DNA of 47,488 nucleotides from Candidatus Gallimonas gallistercoris (GTDB lineage Bacteria; Bacillota; Clostridia; Christensenellales; Borkfalkiaceae), in NCBI GenBank assembly GCA_019117085.1, contig DXAJ01000044.1, positions 1 to 47,488 of the forward strand, read 5' to 3'. The notes below the pieces were generated by a model, which worked only from the letters and a program-made list of their open reading frames with translations, did not search any database and was not told where the DNA came from. Below are positions 8,506-16,298 of this stretch, in pieces. Each line of letters starts with the position of its first letter. Within the stretch, counting starts at the first letter, position 1. The position numbers were made by a program, and so were the translations under genes.

Positions 8506-10163
8506 ACTGTTTCCTCCAGATCGAGAATGAGATAGGAACGAGCCCCGATGATATGATAGCAGTTCTGCCCCTCAAACGTCAAGGGGCCCGCCGTCGCATT
8601 GACGGCTAGCGTGAGTTTTTCCCGCTCGATGACGACGAGCTCTCCCTGTGCATAGATGCGCGCCCTTCCGCTTATCCTGGGGCGGAGCGCCGTCAGAGAG
8701 CGGACGGCCGAAAAGATGGTTTTATCCCAATGCGTTTCGTCCCAGTCGAAGGTGCGGCGGGAGTCGGGCTCGTATTCCCCCTCCATGCCGATCTCCGTGC
8801 CGTAGCAGATGCAGGGCATCCCCGGGAAGAAGAAGAGGACGGCGAGCGCCAGGATGAGCGCGTCGCGGTCGCCGCCCGTCAGCGTCAAAAAGCGTTCGGT
8901 ATCGTGGCTGTCGAGAAGATCGAGCATCATCTCGTTGACCTGATCGGTGTTGCGCATCAGAAGTTCGTTGAGCCGCGCCGTAAAACTTTCGGCAGTCCGC
9001 GTCCTGTTGGCGAAAAAGTCGATGCACGCTTTGGTGAACGAGTAGTTCATGATGCCGTCGAATTCATCGCCTCTCAGCCAGGGCGCGGCGTCGTGCCAGC
9101 TCTCGCCGATGAGGATGGCGTCCTCGTTCTCCGCTTTCACCGCCTTGCGGAAGCGCCGCCAGAAATCGTGCGAAACTTCGTCCGCAACGTCCAGCCGCCA
9201 GCCGTCGATGTGGCACTCTCTCATCCAATGCAGTGCCACGCCGATGAGGAAGTTCTGCACTTCCTTATTGCTCGTGTTCCATTTGGGCATATAGCGGCAG
9301 GCGGCAAAGCACTCGTAGTTGCCCTCTTCGGGGTCGGGCTTTTCGCCGCGGATCAAAAACCAATCGAAATACCGCGATGCCCGCCCCTTTTCGAGCACGT
9401 CCCGGAATTCGGCGCAGTGCATGCTGCAATGGTTGAACACGGCGTCCAATACGATGCGGATGCCCCTTGCGTGCGCCTCTTCAACGAGCGCTTTTAAGTC
9501 CTCGTCCGAGCCGAACATCTTATCGACACGGAAGTAGTCGACGGTGTCGTACTTATGGTTGCTCGGCGAGGAAAAGACGGGCGTCAAGTAGACGGCGTTG
9601 ACGCCGAGTTCTTCGAGATAGCCGAGCTTTTCGCGGATGCCCCGAAGGTCGCCGCCGTAAAAGCTCTTGGGGTCGGGGATCTCGCCCCATTGTTTGTTGA
9701 TGTAGCTCGTATCCTTCTTGGTGTCGCCCATGCGGAAGCGGTCGATAAAGATCTGATAAAAGACTGCATGATCGCACCAGCCGACTTTGCGGTGGACGTC
9801 CGCCTCGTTGATATAGGGATGCTGAAAGAAGTTGTAATAGCTCTTTTCGTGGTCGTAATCGACGGTGAGCCCCTCTTCGGAATAGTAGTAGGCCTCTTTC
9901 CCGCTTTCGAGATAGAACACATATCCGATGCGCGAGTCGGGGACGATGAGCTCGGCGGTGTAGTAGTCAAAGAGCTCGTCCGTATAGCTTTTCTGCATGG
10001 AGACGGTTTTTCTCTCTTTCAGCCAGTCGTATTTGACCGCATAGATGAGGGTGACGCGGTCGAGATCGCCCTTTTCCGCCCGCAGGCGGATGCGCAGTTC
10101 CTGTTCGCCGTATGCAAAGGAATATTGGGATCCGGGGATATGGCAGATCGCCGTTTTGTTCAT
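8502..10163 (-). CDS. Alpha-amylase family (GH13) cyclomaltodextrinase/neopullulanase-like enzyme
   Basis: GH13 motifs: GVNAVYLTPVFSSPSNHKYDTVDYF, VLDAVFNHC, GWRLDVADEV, ILIGESWHD, LLDSHDTERF. Confidence 0.93.
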   Translation of the reverse strand: MNKTAICHIPGSQYSFAYGEQELRIRLRAEKGDLDRVTLIYAVKYDWLKERKTVSMQKSYTDELFDYYTAELIVPDSRIGYVFYLESGKEAYYYSEEGLTVDYDHEKSYYNFFQHPYINEADVHRKVGWCDHAVFYQIFIDRFRMGDTKKDTSYINKQWGEIPDPKSFYGGDLRGIREKLGYLEELGVNAVYLTPVFSSPSNHKYDTVDYFRVDKMFGSDEDLKALVEEAHARGIRIVLDAVFNHCSMHCAEFRDVLEKGRASRYFDWFLIRGEKPDPEEGNYECFAACRYMPKWNTSNKEVQNFLIGVALHWMRECHIDGWRLDVADEVSHDFWRRFRKAVKAENEDAILIGESWHDAAPWLRGDEFDGIMNYSFTKACIDFFANRTRTAESFTARLNELLMRNTDQVNEMMLDLLDSHDTERFLTLTGGDRDALILALAVLFFFPGMPCICYGTEIGMEGEYEPDSRRTFDWDETHWDKTIFSAVRSLTALRPRISGRARIYAQGELVVIEREKLTLAVNATAGPLTFEGQNCYHIIGARSYLILDLEETV

Positions 10164-10179
10164 GTCGGCTTCCTCCCTT

Positions 10180-10206
10180 TTAGGAGCATCGGGGCGGTAT
10201 GCACCG
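10180..10206 (-). terminator. Terminator-like hairpin between lipoprotein and amylase genes
   Basis: atcggggcggtatgcaccgccccgat followed on the minus strand by gctcctaaaagg; weak U-run. Confidence 0.5.
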
Positions 10207-10224
10207 CCCCGATACCGCGTTTTA

Positions 10225-11907
10225 TTATGCTTTTTCTACCGTCAGCGCGAGCGTGCCGTCCGCCGCAACAGAGACCGTGAAGGTGTAGCTACCCGCCTCG
10301 GTGCAGAGCAGGTTGCCGCCCCATGCCCAGTCGGAAACGACGCCATCGGGCAGTTCCTCCGCCACCGCCAGTTTGGAGGTGTAGGCGGGGGTATAATAGG
10401 TATCTTCGCGGTAGGGCGCGTGGACCGCCATGGGGATGCAGAAGTAGAAGTAATCGCCTTCGACGAGTTCGAGTGTCACCGCATACTCTCTTGCCATGCC
10501 CTCGGCGGGATCGATCGCTTCAAGCTGCTGCACGGTGCCGCCCACGCCGAAGTTGTTGTCCGCAAACACCGAAGTCTTGCCGTTGTAGGTCGCTTCGTCG
10601 ATGGTGAGGTTGCCCGTCGCGGGGTCGACGGCCTGCGCATAGGAGAGCCTGCCGCCCAGCACCTTCCATTCCTGCTCGGACGTCAGAAGATCTGCCGTCT
10701 TGTCCACTTCGATGGAGCCTTCGAGGGAATTTGTCTCCGCATTGAGCGTCACGGTGAGGGTGAAGGTGTACGTTCCGCCTTCCACGACGACGATGTTGCT
10801 GCCCATGCCGTCCGCCTTCTTGAACGCGGCGTCTTCGCCGTTGAATTCGTCGATGTCGGGGTAGTAGAACATCGTGCCGTCCTGCGCCGCGATGCCGCCC
10901 TCTTCCTTGAGGAGGCAGTACGCAAGCAGGAACTCGTCGCCCTCCGCAAGCTTCCACGTCTGCGTCCAGGTGCCCGTGCCGTCCGCCTCGTTGTCGGAGA
11001 TCTTGAACATCTCATAGGCGGAATATTGCAGCGATTCGACGTTCGCGCCCCAGTTGGTGCCCGCGAGCACGGACTCTGCGCTCGTCTCTGCCGACGAATT
11101 GCCGTAGATATACCAGGTGTAATCGGAGCGGTCGACGGTCACTTCGGGCGCGTCGCCGTTGCGCACCACCGTGATGGAGCCCACGTTTTTGTCCTCGGCG
11201 TCCGTGGTGAGCGTCAGCGTATAGTTGCCGCTTACGGAGACGGTGATGTTCACCTGCCCGTCGCCGAGCCCCGTGCCGGGCGCGCTCATGTATTCGTTTT
11301 CTTCGAGGTACTGCCCGCCGCGCGCACCGCCGCCGCTTGCGTCGTCTGTGTTCCAGACGCCTTCCTCATCCATGATGCAGAATTGGAACTGATCGCCCAC
11401 ATACAGGTCGATGGTGATGGTAAACTCGTTCTTGCCTTCCGTCTTTTTGAGGATATTGCCGTTCTCCCCTGCGATGGGGCCGCCGTTCCAGCCGATCGTA
11501 GCGAGCGGCCCGCCTGCGGAAGAACTGCCCGCGATGAGCCATTGCCGCGTATCTTCCTTGGAGGACGACCACATCGAATAGACGTTGGTGTCCTTTTCGA
11601 TGACGGTATCAAAGCTCCAGTCATGCGTGAAGTCCGCCGTCGCATACCAGCCTTCAAAGACGAAGCCCTCCTTTTCGTAGCCCTCGTCTTCGGGCGTGAA
11701 GGAAGCGACGGTGCCGCCCTCTTCCACTTCCCGCTCGGCAATGACGCTCTCCCCGTCGAGGAAGGTCACCGTAAAGCGGGGCGTCTCCTCCGTGTCCATG
11801 CAGGCAGCCAGGACGCCGAAGGCGAGCACGAATGCAAACACCAGCCCCGTGAGAAGGCTCATCGTTTTGCGCAGCTTGTTGGTCATTTGTGTTTTCCTCC
11901 TTACCAT
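10225..11907 (-). CDS. Secreted lipoprotein with InlB-B-like repeat and carbohydrate-binding-like modules, paralogue of 1218-3053
   Basis: Lipobox (FGVLAAC), FTVTFLDGESVIAEREVEEGGTV..FEGWYATADF, DTRQWLIAGSSSAGG..KTEGKNEFTITIDLYVGDQFQF aligns with DTRTWAIVGSGQGD..KTEGENEFTITLDLYEDDQFQF. Confidence 0.75.
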   Translation of the reverse strand: MVRRKTQMTNKLRKTMSLLTGLVFAFVLAFGVLAACMDTEETPRFTVTFLDGESVIAEREVEEGGTVASFTPEDEGYEKEGFVFEGWYATADFTHDWSFDTVIEKDTNVYSMWSSSKEDTRQWLIAGSSSAGGPLATIGWNGGPIAGENGNILKKTEGKNEFTITIDLYVGDQFQFCIMDEEGVWNTDDASGGGARGGQYLEENEYMSAPGTGLGDGQVNITVSVSGNYTLTLTTDAEDKNVGSITVVRNGDAPEVTVDRSDYTWYIYGNSSAETSAESVLAGTNWGANVESLQYSAYEMFKISDNEADGTGTWTQTWKLAEGDEFLLAYCLLKEEGGIAAQDGTMFYYPDIDEFNGEDAAFKKADGMGSNIVVVEGGTYTFTLTVTLNAETNSLEGSIEVDKTADLLTSEQEWKVLGGRLSYAQAVDPATGNLTIDEATYNGKTSVFADNNFGVGGTVQQLEAIDPAEGMAREYAVTLELVEGDYFYFCIPMAVHAPYREDTYYTPAYTSKLAVAEELPDGVVSDWAWGGNLLCTEAGSYTFTVSVAADGTLALTVEKA

Positions 11908-11920
11908 TCGCCCGAAGGCG

Positions 11921-11970
11921 ATTTATTTAATCGGTTAAGTAAATTATAGCACACATTTTCATTCTGTCAA
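11921..11970 (-). promoter_or_regulatory. Promoter of the maltodextrin operon with LacI-like operator over the start site
   Basis: Minus strand TTGACA(11970-11965)-N16-TATAAT(11948-11943); atttatttaatcggttaagt at 11921-11940 with a second similar site (16/20 identical) at 11998-12017. Confidence 0.75.
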
Positions 11971-12064
11971 TAGTTTCGGGAAAAATAGTTTCTAAAAATT
12001 TATTTAAGCGGTTCGATCAAGAAACCCCGTTGACTTTTGCACCCGTTTCGGGTACAATAGCCGT

Positions 12065-13120
12065 ATGGAACGCGAAGAAAGGCAAAAAAACGTGACGATC
12101 GCAGAGGTCGCAAGGGCGGCGGGGGTGTCCTCGGCGACGGTCTCCTATGTGCTGAGCGGCAGGACGGACATCAAGGTCGCCGAAGCGACGCGCGAAAGGG
12201 TGCTTTCTGTCTGCCGCGAGCTCGGCTACCGGAAGGGCGCCGGGCGCGGGCGCACGGCAAAGGGGGTCACCATCGACGACATCGCGCGCGAGGCGGGCGT
12301 CTCGACGGCGACGGTCTCCTATATCGTCAACGGGCGGACGGACGTCAAGATCGGCGAAGAGACGCGAAGAAAGGTGTTGCAGATCTGCAATCTGCGCCAA
12401 TATACGCCCTCTTCCGTCGCGCGGCAGCTTGCGGGCAAAAAGAGCGGGCTGGTCGGCATCTGCGTGCCCGAGAGCGACTGCGCTCTTCAAAACGCGCACT
12501 ACTTTTCCCTCCTCCATGCGCTCCAAAATGCCCTTCGCGAGGCGGGGTACGGCGTTCTCCTTTTCCCCGCGGGCGAAGAAGGATGCCCCAAAGAGATGCC
12601 CGAGGGCATCCTCTGCATCGATCTGACGCAGGAGGAATTTTACTCTCTCAAAGAGAGCTGCTTTGTTCCCATTGTCGCCGTCGGGATGATCGTGGACGAT
12701 CCGCTCTTTTTTAAGGCGTTCGTCGACCACGCGGCGCTCATCGCCGCTGCAAAAGAGCGGCTCCGTTGCAAAACGCTCACCTATGCCGCCTATCCTTACC
12801 GCAATGCGCCCTATCTCGACGATCTGCGCGCGGCAATGAACGGGGATACGCTCTTTCTCGTTCATTCCCTTTCCGCGCTTCAAGAATACGTCAAGGCGCA
12901 CCCCGAAGAACATTATCTCTTTGCCGATCGGGCGCTCGCCGAAACTTGTGCGCCGCTTTTGGATGCGAAGCAGTACTGTGCGGCAGTTTACGGTGAAGGG
13001 GCGGGGGAGCTCTGCCTTTCCTTGCGCGAAATGGCGGAGCATGCCGTCAAGATGCTGGAAAGCGCGATCTTCCGCGAAGAGGACGCGCCGCACACCTTCC
13101 GCCTTGCGCCGAACCTCTGA
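12065..13120 (+). CDS. LacI-family regulator with two tandem N-terminal HTH domains
   Basis: [46 protein letters not shown] then [68 protein letters not shown]. Confidence 0.93.
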   Translation: MEREERQKNVTIAEVARAAGVSSATVSYVLSGRTDIKVAEATRERVLSVCRELGYRKGAGRGRTAKGVTIDDIAREAGVSTATVSYIVNGRTDVKIGEETRRKVLQICNLRQYTPSSVARQLAGKKSGLVGICVPESDCALQNAHYFSLLHALQNALREAGYGVLLFPAGEEGCPKEMPEGILCIDLTQEEFYSLKESCFVPIVAVGMIVDDPLFFKAFVDHAALIAAAKERLRCKTLTYAAYPYRNAPYLDDLRAAMNGDTLFLVHSLSALQEYVKAHPEEHYLFADRALAETCAPLLDAKQYCAAVYGEGAGELCLSLREMAEHAVKMLESAIFREEDAPHTFRLAPNL

Positions 13121-13188
13121 CACACGGCTCCTTCCCTATGTCAAGTGGGCGGGAGAAGGGGCGGAGATCTCCGGAAGAACAAAATCGG

Positions 13189-13217
13189 GCGGCATCGGAA
13201 AATGCCGCCCGTTTTGT
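13189..13217 (+). terminator. Rho-independent terminator after lacI-2
   Basis: gggcggcat-cggaaa-atgccgcccgtttt. Confidence 0.75.
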
Positions 13218-13460
13218 GTGAAAAGTTTTGGGAAGAAGCGGGAAGACAACAAATCGCAGAAGGATCGGTGCAGACGGAAATGGTCTTGTCTCGGGCAGAT
13301 TTTGCCTTGTTTTGGCGCATGACTGCCCTGTCGATCGCATGGCGGTGAGCAGGGGCGGAACATGATCTGTAAATCTGAAAGAACGTACTTGAATTTATGC
13401 CGATCATATGATAAAATAAACTAGGAGCTTCATTTTACGGCTTGCAAACACAAGGAGTAT

Positions 13461-14276
13461 ATGCTGATAAAAATAGGTGATTTTGACTGCACAGAAGTTT
13501 GGGACGGCGTGTTTTATAAAAAACTCTCCAATTATCCGAAGGTTTCCGATTGGGAGATCAAAACGATCATTGAGTTCATAGAATATGAAGAGAAACATGG
13601 CAGAACTTGCAGCATCGAATGTGAAGACAAAGACGCATTGCGGACAGTGTTGGATGGCATCAAGCGAAAAGAAGCTTATCTTTCCGTACCTCGCCCGAAA
13701 CTGCTGACGGAGTGCACTGCTTGTCCGTACAGAAAAGGCTGCGTTACCGATCATGTATGCCACACCACATCTGCCGACAACGCGATCAAGATCTTTGCAT
13801 GCGGCAAGTTGCTCTCTGCGGTAAATGTGCGGCAAGTTCCCGTCGAAGTCTTGATCAGTGAGGACAGAAATGCGGCAACCGATCCTGCGGACTATTTTGA
13901 ATACATCATGTTTGCGTGGGGGAACTGCCAAGCGGGGGATCGGTTGGTCATGGAGCGGGCGTTGGGGCATTTCCCGAATGAAGAGGAGCTGAGCACTCGT
14001 TTTGAGTCCGGCGTGAGATTTTACTTTCAATACGATCGGCTGTTAAAGCATCCGAATGCCGTGTGTGACGGTGTGCTGCCGATCAAGGTCAAGGATGAGA
14101 TCGTTCTGAAAGATTGGGTATATAAGATCGTAATTCCCATGAAATTAAAAGAGAAATTGCGATCGCATATCCCTTGTGAATTAAAAGACAGGATCATTTA
14201 TATTGAGAATGATTGCAAAGATATATGGGATTGGTCTGAAAAAGTTTATCGGATGATAGAAAATAAGAGCGCTTGA
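13461..14276 (+). CDS. Hypothetical protein with Cys cluster and possible ART/DarT-like fold
   Basis: 271 aa; CTACPYRKGCVTDHVCHTTSADNAIKIFACGKLLSA, then DPADYFEYIMFAWGNCQAGDRLVMERALGHFPNEEEL; low-GC relative to neighbours. Confidence 0.8.
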   Translation: MLIKIGDFDCTEVWDGVFYKKLSNYPKVSDWEIKTIIEFIEYEEKHGRTCSIECEDKDALRTVLDGIKRKEAYLSVPRPKLLTECTACPYRKGCVTDHVCHTTSADNAIKIFACGKLLSAVNVRQVPVEVLISEDRNAATDPADYFEYIMFAWGNCQAGDRLVMERALGHFPNEEELSTRFESGVRFYFQYDRLLKHPNAVCDGVLPIKVKDEIVLKDWVYKIVIPMKLKEKLRSHIPCELKDRIIYIENDCKDIWDWSEKVYRMIENKSA

Positions 14277-14323
14277 AAAATATAGTTTGTCAAAGCGACA
14301 AATCTAAATTTTTAAATAAGAGG

Positions 14324-14354
14324 CGGCGCGGCGGAATGTTCCGCCGCGCCGCAA
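14324..14354 (+). terminator. GC-rich hairpin downstream of the 13461 gene
   Basis: gcggcgcggcggaa-tg-ttccgccgcgccgc. Confidence 0.55.
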
Positions 14355-14481
14355 CTGTTCTTGTGAGGGAGCAGCCTGAGCGCGCTTGTCATATAAAATT
14401 TGCACGCGGCGGAGCGAAGAGGGGAGCTCCGCCTTTTTTGGACGCATTCAGGGTGGGGGCGCTTGGCTGAAAATGACCTTT

Positions 14482-14518
14482 ACAAAAAAGTAAGCGGTGC
14501 ATCGGATGATGCACCGCT
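14482..14518 (-). terminator. Intrinsic terminator of the large ncRNA candidate
   Basis: 11-bp perfect stem, GGAT/ATCC loop, U-rich tail on minus strand only. Confidence 0.85.
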
Positions 14519-15242
14519 ATTTGACGAATATTTGATCTTTTGTCCGACCGTTGATTCCGAAAAGTATTCCTCTTGGATCGAACTTACAGGCTTTTCCCTA
14601 CTTTTTTCTTTCGGTCAAATTCACGATCCGGAAAAATTTTTCTTTCCCTTTTACGATCTTCTTGCTCTTTTCTTCCCATCCATTCCGTGTCGTTTCTTAT
14701 TTTTCAGGCCCCGAACAAATTTCCGATCTTCAGATCTTCCAAGTTTTCATCTTATCCGTTCTGAATATTGTTCCTTTGCTCTTTCCTGAAATCTTTCTTT
14801 GACCCGATCCAAAAAGTTCTTTCAAAATTTTCGTTTTGAAAAATTCTTTTCAAATTGCCAAAGACTTTGTTCCTTCTGAATGCGATTTGAAGGGTTTCGA
14901 GCTTCAGATAAAATATCCGTCCAACAATTGGTAACGTTCCACTGCGTTTCCCGTTTTATTCCTGCGCTTGAAATAAACCGTCTGTGGAAGGAATTCCTTT
15001 TTCTTGATCGAAAGCAGTTCCGAATTTTTTCTTACCGATTGGGGGGAGGCATTTCTTCAAGAGAAATTCTTGTTCCAAAAGAACTTTGGTTTCGATCCCG
15101 TTTCGGGATCGTCCACAGATCAAACTGATATTCTTTTGTTCAAAGAAATTTCCTTTTGGAAACTTTCCTTTGATCGGGAAGGTAAAACTTGGCTTTCTTG
15201 GGATCCGATCGAGGTCCGCCGTGTTGGTTACTTCCTTGTTGT
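14482..15242 (-). ncRNA. Candidate large (~760 nt) structured noncoding RNA
   Basis: No credible ORF on either strand; minus-strand promoter TTGACA(15276-15271)-N16-TATAAT(15254-15249); perfect 11-bp terminator hairpin agcggtgcatc-ggat-gatgcaccgct (14493-14518) followed on the minus strand by ttacttttttg; purine/A-rich sense strand; internal hairpins such as cgatcccg-aaa-cgggatcg. Confidence 0.75.
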
Positions 15243-15248
15243 GCCTAC

Positions 15249-15276
15249 ATTATAGCACACATTTTGTTTTTGTCAA
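15249..15276 (-). promoter_or_regulatory. Promoter of the large ncRNA candidate
   Basis: TTGACAAAAACAAAATGTGTGCTATAAT with extended -10 (TGC-TATAAT); 25/28 identical to the promoter at 11943-11970. Confidence 0.85.
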
Positions 15277-15380
15277 GCGTTTTGGTGAAAAATTTTTGCC
15301 TTTTCTGCAACTTTTTTTCGGAAAAGTTTTTCGCATTTTCAAATCGTGCCGCATAAGCCCGCATAGGCACGCCGAAGGGC

Positions 15381-16121
15381 TTAAAACGGCTTGGCGTTGT
15401 AGTTTTCGAGGAAGCGGTTGATGCGGGGGAAGTCGGAGGGGGTGATGATGGAGAGCGCCTTTTCGCCGAACACGCCGTTTTCGGTGACGATGACGGCGGT
15501 GAGGTCGCGCTTTTCTTCGAAGGCGACAAAGACGTCGAAGACGGTCGCCTCCTGGCTCACGATGAGATAGCGCTTCATCTCCTCCTCGTCCACGAGCTCG
15601 CGGCAGGGGGTCGTGAGCAAAAAATCGGTGACGCTCTTGCCCGAAGCCGCGCACTGCAAGATCTTGGAGTAGAGAAGATAGGTGTTGACCGCGCCGATCA
15701 TGGTGCCGTGGTCGTAGACGAGCAGCGTCTTTTGACGGTAGGCGGCAAACGTCTCCACGGCGGAGATAGCGGGCTTATCGGCAAAGACGGAGGTGACCTT
15801 CTTCACCTTGATGGCGTCCATCAGGCGGGGCGGGTGGCACAAGAGCTTTTCGATGAACTCGATGTGCCGCACGACCTCGTCGCAGGGAACGGCGATGACC
15901 GTCTCGCCCGCGCCCCCGTCCGAGCGGTGGACGATGGCGTTCCTCAGCTTGCCGTAGTCGATGAGCTCGGCTTCATAGCGGCGGACGGTGATGTCGAGGT
16001 CGGAACACCGCTTGACGAGATCGGTAAAATTCTGCGTCGCCTTGGCGTTATACACGAGTTTTAGCTGCGCTTCGATGCGGTTGTAGCTGTTGATGAACCG
16101 CGATGCGTTGGATATGTCCAT
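15381..16121 (-). CDS. HEPN-like N-terminal domain fused to a CBS-domain pair
   Basis: LRNAIVHR (R-x4-H) in a helical N-terminus; C-terminal repeats typical of CBS (KKVTSVFADKPAISAVETFAAYRQKTLLVYDHGTMIGAVN..; YLIVSQEATVFDVFVAFEEKRDLTAVIVTENG). Confidence 0.7.
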   Translation of the reverse strand: MDISNASRFINSYNRIEAQLKLVYNAKATQNFTDLVKRCSDLDITVRRYEAELIDYGKLRNAIVHRSDGGAGETVIAVPCDEVVRHIEFIEKLLCHPPRLMDAIKVKKVTSVFADKPAISAVETFAAYRQKTLLVYDHGTMIGAVNTYLLYSKILQCAASGKSVTDFLLTTPCRELVDEEEMKRYLIVSQEATVFDVFVAFEEKRDLTAVIVTENGVFGEKALSIITPSDFPRINRFLENYNAKPF

Positions 16122-16241
16122 GATCTCCTCCTTACCTAACTTATCCACAGTATAGCATATCGGCGGGCAGATTTCAAGAGGGGAATTTGTTGAACGGAAG
16201 CAGGGGCGGAGAAGGACAAAAAGGCAGCCCGCAAAAAGAGG

Positions 16242-16277
16242 CGCCGCCGCGCGGGCAGTTGCCCGCGCGGCGGCGCC
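16242..16277 (-). terminator. Strong GC hairpin at end of 16299 gene
   Basis: gcgccgccgcgcgggca-gt-tgcccgcgcggcggcgc. Confidence 0.6.
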
Positions 16278-16298
16278 GAAGTGTTATCACAGGTGCGT

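Noticed and set aside
14400-15421. Plus-strand ORFs (14400-14789, 14880-15128, 15004-15255, 15086-15421) in the ncRNA region
   Set aside because: Short, overlapping in different frames, no RBS or promoter on that strand; the promoter/terminator pair is on the minus strand.
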